In this document: piece by piece, positions 1 through 13,273 of the stretch
Numbering within the stretch: position 1 is the stretch's first letter
How the letters are laid out: the number at the start of each line of letters is the position of its first letter
From: Steromphala cineraria
Taxonomy: Eukaryota > Mollusca > Gastropoda > Trochida > Trochidae
Assembly (NCBI GenBank): GCA_916613615.1
Contig: OU744732.1
Location: 50,552,227-50,616,226 of the forward strand
Direction of reading: 5' to 3'
Length of the DNA: 64,000 nucleotides
The notes under the pieces: generated by a model
The model's input: the letters and a program-made list of their open reading frames with translations, nothing else
Database searches by the model: none
Told to the model about the DNA's origin: nothing
Made by a program: the position numbers and the translations under genes

Positions 1-539
1 GCTCAGAGACGTATTGACCTATTTTTCTGAATTGACCTAGCTGACCTAGTTGCCCAATCATTTGGTCAAGACCGTTTATATTGTATCAGTGCCTTAGCTA
101 GTTATTCAGTTGATAATTTAAATTATTGGAAAACGTTGTTTGAGAGACATTTAAGAAGTTGGAAATATCAAAATGACAAGGTGTTTTATGGATGACCAAC
201 TTCTTTACTGAGAAAGTGAAATACAGGAATATTGGAACTACGTTGTTTGTGTCGGAAATTATGAGAATTGATGGAGATGAGATAACCAGTCTGGCTTGTA
301 TGGTTTTTAAAAATACAAAATGGCTCTTCAGCGTAGGGCATGTTAACTTTTCAGGATAGCTGATTGATTATTAGAACAACTAGCCCTGTTTGCTTATGGA
401 CGAATATTTATATTAGACTCCGTATTAAAATTCAATGCCCAAGTATCGATATCCAACAAGGCTACCTTATTTGGAAATAGTTAAAAGATACAACAGTTAT
501 AAGTGGCTTTAATGGTTTGAATCCTCTTTAACGTTTTTT
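1..539. other. AT-rich intergenic DNA
   Basis: No gene is recognisable here. The piece at about 186-209 resembles one arm of the foldback family seen at 5840, 22313 and 59075 (GGATGA-CAACTTCTTTA core). Nothing else stands out. Confidence 0.5.
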
Positions 540-2723
540 AGCTCACCTTTACAAAGTAAATGTGAGCTTATGTCATGGCGCTTCGTCCGTCGTCCGTCTG
601 TCTGTCCGTCTGTCCGTCTGTCCGTCCGTCCGTCTGTCCGTCCGTAAACTTTCACGAAAAAGACTACTCCTCCTAAACGAATTCAGATATCATTCTGAAA
701 TTATAGTATGTTATACCCATGGTGATTCCCCACAGAAAGGTAGACGTTTCAGTTTTGAGAATCCAAGATGGCCGCCATGACAGCCATATTGAATTTTCAA
801 TTAGATTTCATGAAAAAGACTACTCCTTCTAAACGAATACAGATATCATTCTGAAATTGTAGTATGTTATACCCATGGTGATTCCTCACAGAAAGGTAGA
901 CGTTTCAGTTTTGAGAATCCAAGATGGCCGCCATGACAGCCATATTGAATTTTCAATTAGATTTCATGAAAAAGACTACTCCTTCTAAACGAATACAGAT
1001 ATCATTCTGAAATTGTATTATGTTATACCCATGGTGATTCTTCACAGAAAGGTAGACGTTTCAGTTTTGAGAATCCAAGATGGCCGCCATGACAGCCATA
1101 TTGAATTTTCAATTAGATTTCATGAAAAAGACTACTCCTTCTAAACGAATACAGATATCATTCTGAAATTGTAGTATGTTATACCTATGGTGATTCCGCA
1201 CAGAAAGGTAGACGTTAAAGTTTTGAGAATCCAATATGGCCGCCATGGCAGCCATATTGAATTTTCAATTAGATTTCATGACAAAGACTATTTCTCCTAA
1301 ACCAATCTAGATATCATTTTTATATTGTAGTATGTTATACCTATAGTGATTCCGCACAGAAAGGTAGCCGTTTCAGTTTTGAGAATCCAAGATGGCCGCA
1401 ATAGCAGCCATATTGACTTTTCAGCTGCAGATGACACATCATTATTATTAAATTTTAAGCTTTCATCAAGTGATCACTGGCACCATATAAATTCTCTAAT
1501 TTGAACTTACTAATCATAATTTATCTTAAATATGGAATATTTAAGATTGTCGTGCAAGTTGTTCTATATTTTTAAGTGTTTCTAAAAAAAATTAAGATGA
1601 AAGACAAACATAATTGATTAATTTGTTTAAAATCTTTATGGCAACTAGCAGCAAACACCAAATCACATTAAACATGTTAAATTTTAAACAATGGTATCTC
1701 CCTTATATTCCTTTAAATACCACACATAAGGGGTCAACCAGAGTTCACTATGTTGTCTAATACACATCCCAAGGCAGGCTGCTAGCATCACAGTGTCAGC
1801 TGCTAGTCTGTTGCATAATCAACCTGACCCAATTGATATGGTAGAGCATTATGCTATATGGCCATGGCCCATGTGTATGCAATAAAAGTTATGGACTTGT
1901 ATTCTCATGACAGTGATATGTTCTTTCTGAGAATAACAACTTACACAAAACTTGTCTACAATAAGCTTTGTGTTTAGCAATCTACATGATAAGTTGATGT
2001 GGAATAATTATGCAGATGAAAATCGAAAAGGGTTTAGTAAGAAAAGTAAGGAAATTTGATTTGTCATATCTCTCTGTTGATTTGACAATGCAAAAATGTT
2101 AACCATTATAGTACTGTATGAGTGTTAAATAAATTGATACTTTAATGAAAGACATTTCATGGTCACTTGACATGTAAATATTATGTGAACAAAATAAATG
2201 TGTCTTATGCATTGCTGTGTTTATGACTTTCCTCTCAATCAGTCATTCATTTTCCTTGAAAAATCTGTACTTTTGGGATTCTCAATATCCTATGCAGCAT
2301 AACCATCAGTGAAATAATCTTGAAATCATATTAATGATTCACTACAAAACAAATGTAAGTGCCCACCATCCTGTAAGTAATGAATACACCTAAACCAATC
2401 AAGATATCATAATGAAATTAATACGGATGCCCACATAAAAGTAGCATTTTGAAGATTGAAAAGTACAAGATGGTCACCAATTCAGCCATAGATATACAAA
2501 AAAGTTATACAAAAACCTACTGCTTGTTAACTTATCATGATTATATCATTCGTGTATTAATGTTTGTTCAAGCTCTAGTCGTTTCCAAAAGAAGACTAGT
2601 ATTTTAAAAGATAAAAAAATCATGATGGCAGCCATAATCAATTATATAAAAGATGGTTACATGTATAATTAAACCATTTTACCACATCATTCATTTTAAG
2701 GTGAGCTTCTGTACCCTCGGTAC
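540..2723 (+). mobile_element. Family A pearl/Helentron-like non-autonomous element, copy 1
   Basis: The element starts with AGCTCACC after a T tract. Its first 29 bases fold into a hairpin (AGCTCAC-TTTAC / GTAAA-GTGAGCT). A TCTG/TCCG microsatellite follows (about 587-645), then a core array with exactly 156 bp spacing (poly-A landmarks at 657, 813, 969, 1125), then about 1.3 kb of unique body. The 3' end carries GGTGAGCT, the inverse of the 5' tip, followed by a short hairpin (GTACC-CTC-GGTAC) in T-rich sequence. Two further copies lie at 54948 and 61613 in the same orientation. It encodes no transposase; the ORF at 562-780 only translates the microsatellite and first monomer. Assignment to pearl/HINE elements is inference from architecture. 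This copy lacks a short insertion present in copies 2 and 3 and looks older. Confidence 0.85.
587..1425 (+). repeat. TCCG microsatellite plus 156 bp core tandem array
   Basis: About five well-matched monomers of 156 bp are followed by a more divergent sixth. Each contains 'actactcct', 'atgttatacc' and 'aagatggccgcc' landmarks. The last monomers diverge (for example 'caatatggccgcc' and 'ccgcaatagcagcc'), so change accumulates toward the unique body. Confidence 0.85.
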
Positions 2724-5700
2724 TTTTATTTTTATTTTGAGTTTATTTGTTTTTAACTGGAAGGTGGTTAGTGTTTTTCGTTTACTAATCACTGTGTTAA
2801 AAAAACTATCATTAACGAGATTGTTAGTCTTAATTGTTATGTTTCAAACAAGAGTATAATTCTTTACTAACGGTTAAATCTCCCATCATCAACAAGATTT
2901 GGTATTAATGATTGGTTTTCATTTCGTATTAGACTTTGGGAGATACTTTTCATTATGATGCAATATTGTGGGACGTTTTGGAATTGTTCGATATAAACAA
3001 CATATATATATTGAATTTTCTTGCTTCTGCTCCTGTATTATTGACAAAAAAATCCTGATCCTGATATATATGAATACTTATTGATTTCTTTCGAATTCAA
3101 GCCATGCATTAAACACTTCTCTTTGGTTGAAGGTAATGAAAACTGTGAATACTGAAGACATTTCGTCATTAGGCAAGTTTTGGCTGAAATGCAGTTACTA
3201 AAAGTATCACTTCACAGAAAATAATTACTCACATGAAACAAAAAATATTGACCATTCCTTTTCAGCAAAACTAAACGTAGTATTGATATCAAAATACCAC
3301 GATTTAAATATCCTTATTGCCAAATGTTGTGAAATTTTTTGAATGAAGATTTATTTGTTAAACTGTTAGATATTTATTCTCCCATCATGGACAATTGCTT
3401 TTTTCTTAAACATTATCATAGTTCTTATCAGGCAATATTTGAAGTAAAAAGGAAGGTGATATTTAACTTTTGATTCGGTGGGACAGTCCCTTTAAAGGGC
3501 GTATAAGATTATTTTGTCAAAGTTATGATATTCTTGTACTTTGGACTATTGCCATTATACTTCTTGTACTGCAAGAAAATTTTGAATGAAAAAAATAATT
3601 TGAAGTATTTCTCCATTTGATTCCCAGACGTTAAAAGTGTCCTTCTGGTAACGCATTATAGGCACAGTATTTCTTTATTTATAAAAATGAAAAAGCCATT
3701 GATGATCTTAGGTTTAATGTAGTTTAATCAATTCTAAAGTCTAAAACATTATGTATTTGTACTTATAAAAACTTCAAAAAGGCACGTTCGTTCTTTAATA
3801 ATGAGAAATGTGTCCGAGTTTATCCCTACCAAATCCCACTTAAGGGGATATATAAGAAGATTATGATTTTGCCAAAAGAAGTGAAGGGATTTTCTGTCAT
3901 GGAGATTTTCAAATCCTTTCCTTACATGACCCCTATTACTTGCCACGATCTTTTGCCGACATCTAAAACAATTTAACAATCCCGAAAGACAAATGTCAAC
4001 TCAATTTCCAAAGCTGAGAGCTGTCCCTTTCTTAGCGGGCGTTCACAACGTCTATGGTGCTTAGAGTAATCTCGCTTTGACGAGCTCTTTTGAGAAGAAG
4101 GTAGTTTTGTTATTGGACATTATTACACAGCGCCCCCAGGCGAATATGAAGCTTCAGCGAATACTGAATAACGCCATCTATAGCCATTCACGTGGAAATC
4201 CCATTTCACGTTTCCCGCGTGTTAATTTGAAATTAATGAGGCTAATTTTGAGAAAGCCGACATGATAGAAACCGCAAACAGTAGACTAATATTGGCTGTT
4301 AAGGTAATTACGTAGCTATTTCCGAGTTTGATATCAAACTGGTCGTCTAGTGTGTATAAACAACAAGTATTGATTGAAAATGAACGTTACAATCGACACG
4401 ATAGATGAGCAGATAGATCATGTGCAAGAACATGGAGATAATTGATGAAATGGGCCGTGTTCTAGAATACTTGGCTGATGTATGGTCCCCTTGACGAAAG
4501 AAAAGTAAGATATTGCAACCAAGGACATTTGCTTTCAAGACGGCGGACGCCGCCAATGGACTGTATGCAGGAACACTTTATAACTGAAGGAGTCATAAAA
4601 AATGATGACTTATAAGTGCATGGAGATTGTTGGAAGTCGAAGTTCGTGATAAACATCAAAGGGAACAATCGGGTTTTGTTTATCAAATATGTCTGACCAA
4701 TTCATGGACGTCTTGATTATAAGAAATTACTTAATTCGGCTGACAAGAACATGGCGACAATTTTCTGAGTTTCGAGACGTTCAGTTCTGTTAGACTATAA
4801 ACCATCCAAAAACTTCAATCGAAAGAGCTTCCGATGTCCTCTTGCTAAAACCAACAAGTGGGGCAGACTCACGGAAAATTCGAAATGCTCAAAACTAGGG
4901 TGAATTAAAACCTGCATCGCCCAAACATAATGTCATTGGACCTTAATGAGATGGTTTTGTCTTTTAAGGTGTCAAATTAAGCACAAAAACACCCTGAAGA
5001 TGATGTTGCTTTCAAATGAATTATTTGTCTTGGTCAGACGCAAGCAAACAGATCATTGGGTGGTTCAACATCGACAGAGAAGTTTTTCACTCTGGGATGC
5101 AACATCCCTCTGTCTTGTATCGTTCTGAAGTTCCGCCAAAGTTCTTGCTCTGTGAAGATGTCATGAAGACATAAAGGTTTGACCATTAACCTTTTTTTGA
5201 CAAGTTTATACTAACACTATGTCTCATCATTGGTGCTAATCATTGGTGCTTGACGACGACACAAGAAGCTGTTTGGAAAAGGTCACATCCAGAATTAAAA
5301 CAGTTGTCATCAATAACATTCTTTCTTATACGTCAGACCATTGTATATCGTATAAAAGAAGTGAAATAATTAATATAGAATGGCTATTAAAACTACTCTC
5401 AAGGGTAGACCAATTTGCACGAAAATGAAAATTTCCAAAACGTTTATTTTACCAAATAGAGGAAAGGAGTTGAAAATAATCGGTTATAACAAATATAGAT
5501 TTGCTTTGCAATAATACATGTTTTGATAATGTCTTTACTTCAGTCCGAGTGTTGGACTACAGTAGATATGTTGATTATATTTGAAAACAAAATATGATAC
5601 CTCTTATTGTCTGTAATAGAATTCTGTGCATATTGCTGTCTCTAAGCAACACAGCTCATAAAGCAACGTTGTTCTATCCTCAAGATCATAATAAATGTTA

Positions 5701-5839
5701 GGGCCAAGGGGCAACAACTGCTATCTGTAAAATGTTTGGTATGCCGCGATGGGAATAGAACCCATGACTTATTGGTGATGACTGGAGACACTACCAACTG
5801 AACTCCTCTCAGTGATAGGCATATAGAAGTTGGTAGTTG
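2724..5839. other. Intergenic DNA, no recognised gene
   Basis: Most of this is AT-rich with only short ORFs of no recognisable family. A fragment at about 3480-3500 ('gggacagtccctttaaaggg') resembles the tip of the TTAA MITE family seen at 10535 and 19575. The stretch 4010-4830 is visibly richer in CG and carries ORFs of 60-74 codons on both strands, but none has a convincing domain; it could be a decayed exon or conserved noncoding DNA. Confidence 0.4.
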
Positions 5840-5973
5840 ATATGACAAAGAGTAAGATGGATTACAACTTCTTTACTGTATTTGCATACAACGTTTAAAG
5901 GCAACTCCGTGCCCCTTCACGTCGTATGCAAATTCAAGAAAGAAGTTCTAATCCATCCTACTATTTGTCATAT
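5840..5973. repeat. Foldback MITE (about 134 bp)
   Basis: The arms at about 5840-5872 and 5941-5973 are inverted copies over some 33 bases with a few mismatches (left ATATGACAAAGAGTA, right TACTATTTGTCATAT). The inner parts pair again (TTGCATAC / GTATGCAA). The arm contains the ACAACTTCTTTA core shared with the foldbacks at 22313 and 59075. No target duplication is clear. Confidence 0.75.
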
Positions 5974-6933
5974 GAATTCCCCGCTGTGGATATATCGTTG
6001 TATAAATGATATAGGCGGCAGGAAATGACTAACAAGAAAACAATCAATCAATTGGACAGTTTTCATGATCAGAAACATTGAAGATAGACGTCCATGTTGT
6101 GTAACTGGCAACGGAACACATGATACACCTTTTCATGAGCAATTACTCAGTTTTGGAATCAGTTTTTTAAATTCTGAAAGGAACCCATGCTTCCATGTTC
6201 CGTAAGGCTATGCGTATTCATTTCTTTACCGAAAATGATTAAGAATGTTCACACAAAAATGGTCGCCAGTAGTTTGATTGATGGTTGTTTCTTTCTTCTG
6301 CGATTACGGATATACCGGCTGAGTGATAAGATGTTTGATCCTCAAAATATGAGGTATAAACTAATACTAATCCTAACGGGGAAAGTGTGAACATATAGAA
6401 TTTAAAAGAAGGTTTTACTACTAAACCATTATAGAGTACTTCTTCAAGAGGCCTGAACGTGACTTGATTTGTATTTATGCTTGATTAGAGAGAAGCTTGC
6501 TAAGTGAAACCAACCACTTCACGAGTGATTCCCCTTATAATAGTCAATACCTCATTGCGCTTGCCTCGACTGCTTTAATTAGTGCTGACGTATTGCCAAA
6601 AGTCAAGTTAGATGTACAAGAAAAGTGAGCATGGCTAACATCAATCTAAATAAATTTAGATTAACAGGTAAATTCTTTAGATTGGGCTCACATACTCCCG
6701 CAATATACTAAACACCACATGTAATTAAAGTAAGAACTTCTGAAATCATAATTTGTCTCATCTAGGTGTAATATTGTCTTGAGAAAACGTGCCCTGTTGG
6801 GACATCAGACGTGTTAATCACTCTAAGATGAATTATTGTATCAAGGGTCATAACTAGCCCAAAAAATGTGGTGGAAAAAGTTTTGCGAATTCGATTAAGA
6901 CAATCAAGATGTATCCAAAACAGAAATGTCTTT
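5974..6933. other. Intergenic DNA
   Basis: No gene or repeat recognised. ORFs of about 60 codons here have no recognisable motifs. Confidence 0.4.
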
Positions 6934-6941
6934 CTTCTAAG

Positions 6942-7071
6942 CACAGGGACTTGTAATGCAGAAAAACAACAGAGTAAAAAGCTTTTTTAGTCGACGATCC
7001 AGTAGTATGTGCTGGATCGTCGACTAAAAAAGCTTTTTACTCTGTTGTTTTCTGCATTACAAGTCCCTGTG
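6942..7071. mobile_element. hAT-type foldback MITE with intact 8 bp target duplication
   Basis: This 130 bp element is an almost perfect palindrome: two arms of about 60 bases (CACAGGGACTTG... and its inverse) with one single-base indel (five versus four A) around a loop of about 10 bases. Both sides are flanked by the same 8-mer, CTTCTAAG, at 6934-6941 and 7072-7079. An 8 bp target duplication and a CA-GGG type tip fit hAT-superfamily MITEs. The near-identity of the arms suggests recent insertion or strong palindrome homogenisation. Confidence 0.85.
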
Positions 7072-7079
7072 CTTCTAAG

Positions 7080-10000
7080 TATAATAGTGTTTGACAAAAC
7101 ATTTCCCTATTGGAGCCTTATACCTCTTTATCGCTAAAGTTCTATTTCACAATCAAGGACAATAACTCCGTCAAACATAATGTTTCGGAAATGCCTTTGG
7201 ACTAGTTCAAGAGTATCAACAGTTATTCCTATTACCAACATTTCAGTCAGCAAGGGGCAATAGTTCCGTGAATTAATGTTACCCATTGCACAACATATAA
7301 CTAAGTCCAAACAATGACGTTGGAAACGGCAAATAAAATGAAAGCTGTAATTTGGTCTGAACTCTAGACAGGGCTGTTGTTAACAAATGTGCAAAGTTTT
7401 GGTTGACATGGGCAAGTAACAAAATATTAAAGCAATGTGTTATTGAGCAGAATCATTTCAAACATTTACAAGAACATTTAATCTTAATCTCCATTCTTCC
7501 ACATAAGTTTACGTTCCTGTATTGTTAGATGAAATGTGAACATACACAATTTCACCCGGGCCGATATCTGGGAGTCCTCTTGATAAGGTCCAGCAGTTAT
7601 AGGTAAGAAGCCTATGACACGGAGAACCATTTCAATATTTGATACTAAACCGCCAGGCAAACGAAACTACATACACACACACGAGTTTGTTAAAATTAGT
7701 TTGGTATATAAGAGACATGTGATGTTTTATGTTATGGTACGTTAACAATAACACTTATTTGAAGTGGTTTGAATACAATAATTGGTGTTTTGTCACTGTT
7801 TTGTTAAAATATCTGTTTTTAATGTGGGCAGGCGTAGGAAATGGAAATCTTATTCCAAACAATGTTTAAAAGGTTGTCAATATGTTCAAAAATAGGCACG
7901 TTTCTTGATTTTCACATATGATATTTCTTCCTTGTTGATGAACGTTTATGTTTAAATCGAAATTAATTTTGTAACAATTTGTTGACATAAAATTTCATGT
8001 TTTGAAAAAAATACTTACAATCTTTCTTTGAACAATGATTGAACTATTGTTCATATCAGTTTGAGAATACGTCATCAAACACATTTGTACATATGATAAA
8101 TTCAACTGAAGTGTGTACTTTCTTTCGCCTTGCAGTTTACATTAGATGCAATCACTATCTAGTGTACATGCGCATGCCTTTTGATGCCTTTATGTTTGGT
8201 GAGGTATAAGATTTCACTTGTTAGAGAGCTTTAACCCCTTCAACCAAAGGCAACAAGTAACAAATGGGTTTTAACCTGATGTCTAGCTTTTAGGGATTAA
8301 ATGAAAATCATTTACAAGAAATCATGTTTTCAAAGAGAAAGTGCTGATGAACGTTCAAGAGTTACACATTATCGGGGAATTGTGTCTCCAAAGGTGAGCT
8401 TTGAGTTCACAGTAACACGAGGTTTCTATATAATATCCTTGAACGTATATATATGCAGGTAGTTATTTACACAAACTGGTAATGTTATAACGACTGTCTG
8501 AACTCTTCGCCTACTTGATTGTTTTTATGCTTGTTATCGGTGAACCTGCTGCAGGTTCAGAAGTTACTACAAATTGGTAATGATGTTACGCTCTTTACAA
8601 CTCCCACCTTCACAATTATTCTTGACAGTGTTTTCTCGGGCGTGTGACTTTATTAGTATCTTCAGTTCGTTGTTTTAAACATAAACCAACCCTTGAACTA
8701 GAGAGAGTTTGGCATTGCTGGTCGACAGTTTAAATTATATTTTGTTTAAAATTATGAAATGAGTCAAAGAAAATATTGTTATCTTGATAATCAAAATCTA
8801 TGAAAGAGTGTTACTGGAGTTAAATATTCTGAGTCTGTTGGTTTGACTATTAAGTATCAATTCTTTAAACTTTGTGTTCCCTATTCATTTACGCTAACCA
8901 AATGAACGATATTCAATTGAAGCCTATTTAAATGTATAATAACATATGTACACATTTTTATCGGCAGACAAAACTAAGAGGGATATCTCAGAATCTAAAA
9001 GCAGTTTGGCCCAAAATATTTAAATCCACTAACAGATTCCAAATTCAAATCAGGCTTAATAAAATCATTTATCAAATAACATGAAATGTAATGTAAAGAT
9101 AGTCATCCTAATTATTTCTATTTCTGTTCAAAGATAAATCAACTAAAGGTTAAAAATCTCAAATGCAACTAAAGCTACTTATAGAGTATCTGGTAAATCA
9201 GTACGTAGGGTCATACAATTGGAATCGTTTTGGTCTCGATAACCATCAAATCATACCGGAAGCAGACGATTCTCTTTCAGCAGACGACATTTACATCCGG
9301 GTATCGCGTGCTCAATGGAAACATTATCTGCAAAGTCATGTAATGGCACTTTCATTTGTTTTCATTGTCATTTTCTTAAACGTTACTTAGAGAGAGAAAT
9401 ATCAAACTTTTCAGCTCACGTGTAAATTACTTAACTTCCGTTTTTATTGAAAATTGCATGATTGGTATCTACCTAGTTGCATGAAATAACTCAATTTCTT
9501 TAGGGGACATTTTGCGTTGATGTTGCGAGGAAAAAGAGGTTTTGACGACTTTTACCAACTTCAATGAAATGGATAATGTTCATGCGATAGCTTACTGATG
9601 GTAGGTGATTGGTTTGAAAAAGATGCAGTAACTAAATAGAGAGTTCTATCTTGAATGTGATTTAGCTTTTACTTGAACTTCTACTTCTACCCAGAACGGG
9701 ACTTTTTAAACCGGAGCCGCAGAACCCAGCGTCACTGATTAAAATTTTAAAGGTAAATTTGATATTGCCTTTGTAAGGCAATTATACTTATATCATGAAT
9801 AGAATATCACAAATGTGTCACCACTATTGCCTTAAGACGTTTCTCATCAATCAGTTAAAATTCATCTTCTCAAATCATGAGCGGTCACCCATCCGGGAAT
9901 AAAATCTGACTCCTTGCTGAACTACAATTACTAGTAGTAAATCGGTTCAAAGGATGAACTGGTCCGTCTACTGTCATATCTGCTCTAATAATCATGATAA

Positions 10001-10530
10001 GGAAATTCGAAATCGCTTATGACAAATCTGCCTAAAAGATTCAATATCTTAATTATCAAACGCAGTTACAAGTAAACTTTAGTAACAACCAAGGCGATGG
10101 ATATTTCTCAAAACAAACACATCAATACAACTTTTAGTATTTTTCAGATTATATTTTCCCCATCAATTTCAGAATGTTGTTTAGGTTATGTAACTTCCTG
10201 CTAAGTTATCACATTAACAAACAGATCTTCAGACTCTGTGTCTCCATGTCGAAACAAAACAAGTGAGAGTCACGTCCCACGCGACATATTACTCAGAAGT
10301 CGCCCATTAACAAGCGGTGTAAAGACTCCTTTGACGGCAATGATTTAACTGCGTTGAGATTTACTTCCAAAGCCTATATTTCGGCACAAGTCAAACTGAG
10401 TTAACTTAACCGTTATGCCAGCTGTAGCTTAAAGGGCGCCAAATCTCACGCAGATATAACCGCCATATTTGACGAGTTCAGGGGACTCGATCAGCTCAAA
10501 GTCAGCATTAGTCGATCTTAAATTATCATA
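7080..10530. other. Intergenic DNA, no recognised gene
   Basis: AT-rich sequence with scattered short ORFs. The 75-codon ORF at 9163-9390 has no recognisable family and no supporting splice context. No tandem array or clear terminal inverted repeat was seen. Confidence 0.4.
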
Positions 10531-10534
10531 TTAA

Positions 10535-10863
10535 GGGACAGTAGCAAGATTTTAGGGGGAATAGAAGGTGATATCAGGAAAATGAAAATAAATGGTGCCA
10601 ATTGAAAGATAATGTATTTAAACTTAATGAAGTATTAATGAATCAAATATAGCATGTAAAGTTCAGCCATGCGATTCAAATGCGAGTGAATTAAAGGTGT
10701 TCACACAAAAATTACAGCCAATGGACTTTATGTGAATCTTTATAATTTATCCTCTGACTATGGAAGATTGGTTTGTGTAATAAGATTTTTGACGTACATT
10801 AACGTACAATAATCAGTGAAAAGATTTAGATATATAATTTTCAATAAACGTGCTACTGTCCCT
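10535..10863 (-). mobile_element. TTAA-flanked MITE, copy 1
   Basis: Ends are TTAA-GGGACAGTAGCA at 10531 and GTGCTACTGTCCCT-TTAA at 10864-10867. The interior matches, in reverse orientation, the element at 19575-19932 (shared 'tcacacaaaa' and 'cctctgactatgg' blocks). TTAA target duplication is the piggyBac hallmark, but the tips do not begin with the usual CCC, so only a TTAA-targeting MITE is claimed. Confidence 0.8.
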
Positions 10864-10914
10864 TTAAAGGGTCACTAAAACCAGAAATATTTTCCGTGAT
10901 ATCTACCTTAAGAC

Positions 10915-11645
10915 ATATTTGGCGTTTAGAGTTGAACTATGATAAAATGAGCTTAGCCTGTGGAATATCTGTCATCCACATTTCGACTTTGTTGAAATAA
11001 TCTGAGACTGTGAAATAATAATCATCAATAATTTGAATTAATTGAAGTATGATTTAAATGAACTTAGCTTGTGACTTGTGAAATAGTTGACATCCATAGT
11101 TGATGTGTTTTAAAATGAGCTTAATCTGTGGAATATTTGTCATCCATAATTGAACTTAGTTAAAATAAGCGTAATTATTGTTATACATATCGTTGAACTA
11201 TATGAAAATGAGCTTTCTCTGATTGATATTTGTTTTTCAAAATAAAAGTATGTCAAAACATGCATATAATGTAGTCTGTGGATGATTTCTCATCCATAGT
11301 TGAACTAAGTAAAAATGAGCTTGGCCTATGGAACATTGTCATTCCTAGTTTAACTATTTCCAAACGAGCTTAGCCTATGGCATATTTGTGATACATGGTT
11401 ATTTTTATTAAAATGAGCTTAGTCTGAACAATGCTAAAATGATTTTAATCTGTGGAATATATGTTATAGTTTAACTATGATAAGGGGATGCTAAATCTGA
11501 TGGTTATTGTCATTAATAGTTCAACTATGTTAAAATGAGCTTAGCCTGTTGAATAGATGTCATCTGTAGCTGAACTATGTTAAAAAAGCTTAGCCTTTGT
11601 AGTATTTTGATTCATAGTAGAACTATGTTAAAATAAGCTTCGTAT
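10915..11645 (+). repeat. Degenerate ~50 bp tandem repeat
   Basis: More than ten imperfect copies of a unit around 'aactatgttaaaatgagctt' with 'agcctgtggaatatttgtcat'. Copies differ by many substitutions and small indels, so the array is old. Confidence 0.8.
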
Positions 11646-11668
11646 ATAGAAGTTATCTAGTCTCACGC

Positions 11669-11925
11669 ACAGACCCTTGAGCATATGATTCACCCCATGG
11701 AAGCAAGTCTAGATCTGGACTGCTAGTCTAATACACAGACCCTTGAGCATATGATTCACCCCATGGAAGCAAGTCTAGATCTGGACTGCTAGTCTAATAC
11801 ACAGACCCTTGAGCATATGATTCACCCCATGGAAGCAAGTCTAGATCTGGACTGCTCTACTCTTACACACAGACGCTTGAGCATATAATTCACCCCATGG
11901 AAGCAAGTCTAGATCTGGGCTGCTC
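11669..11925 (+). repeat. 66 bp tandem repeat, about 4 copies
   Basis: Units begin 'acagacccttgagcatatga' at 11669, 11735, 11801 and 11867. The first three are nearly identical and the fourth carries several changes. It follows directly on the older 50 bp array. Confidence 0.9.
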
Positions 11926-13270
11926 TGAAAATCTCCATTTGTCTGAGGCTCCTTTTAAAAATTTAATAAAATAAGATTTTTACTAAAAAAAATTCAGAGA
12001 CTAAATATAAGTCTAGAAGTTATCATGCGAGTGTGTTTTGGGATCGTAAAAATTAGAAATAAACATTGTAATTTGCGAGCCTTGACTTTGACTTACATGG
12101 CTGTTATAAGGTTTCATTAAAAATAGGATTTTTTATTTAAATGCCAGTTGGGGGTGGACATGAGAGGTGTTTTTATTTCATATCATAAATATTTCGATAT
12201 TTCATAGTTTTAAAGCCCAAAACTATGTGTTGAAAATGACAGAGGTTTCATTGGCTCTTTAAGATGTACATTGCACGGTGAATGCACCAAGGTTATTTAA
12301 GCAGAACAGTTTGGTGCCAAGGGGAGTTGATCATCATCTTTATATGACTATTTGTAAAACACTGCAAACATGCAGAAACAATAAAATGAAGACTGCAGTC
12401 CTCATGGGAGAGATTCCCAACAAAAGAAGACGTATAGACTTTCACAGTGAACCACTTTTGAAAACCTCTCTGGTACCTTGAAAGTATCTTTTAGCTGTAA
12501 GAAAACCCTTAAAACACGACTTTCCGCTGTTACTCACATTAATGTTGAAATGTTAGTAGACAAACGATTGAGGAACGTCAGCATTTTCTGAAACTCGTGT
12601 TTTATCATAAAGTGAGACGGAATACAGTTAATGATTTCAAACATGAGTTCAAATTAGTTTAGTTTGCTTGGTTTTTTCCCGGGTATTTTACGCATCAAAA
12701 AGGGTCAACAACAAATAACTCTTACACGTTTTAGATGATGATCCTGCAAAAAGATTTGTATAATGTTTAGTATATTTGAGAATCATATGGATAGTATGAA
12801 CCTAGATATGATTGCCCTCGTTGGTATTGAAATTGGAAATGTACATGTCAGCTTGGAAGTCGAAATTGACGCCGCTATTAGAAAAAGACCGTAACATGTT
12901 ATACTAATTGTTTACCTTGAATAAACTCCACAATAAGATACCGTTCCTATCACCAAATTGTGATGGCAATAATAGCAATGGTTGGGAAAACAGTATTAAT
13001 GATACAAATAAAATTATAGTAAAGAAATCCTATTTTATACTTCTTTTTAAATTAGAAGAAAGAGGATGACATATACGTTTATAAGATTAGATAAGACATT
13101 TTGAGCAGAGGAATCATTTATGGGCAGTGTACAAAAACAGGGATAAACCAACTTCATGACCAATAGAGATTATCTTGAGAGTGTGTTTTTGGATCGTAAA
13201 TATCTTGCATTAGGAATAAACATTGTATTTTGCGAGCCTTGACTAACATAGACCGTCTAACATCTTAGTT
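11926..13270. other. Intergenic DNA
   Basis: No recognised gene. The phrase around 12022-12082 ('gagtgtgttt', 'cattgta', 'gcgagccttgact') recurs at about 13178-13245, so a short degenerate duplication flanks this stretch. The 67-codon ORF at 12278 has no known motif. Confidence 0.4.
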
Positions 13271-13273
13271 CTA

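Noticed and set aside
562..780. 72-codon ORF, also at 61635-61829, that looks conserved between copies
   Set aside because: It translates the 5' hairpin, TCCG microsatellite and first monomer of the family A element; identity comes from the repeat, not from selection on protein.
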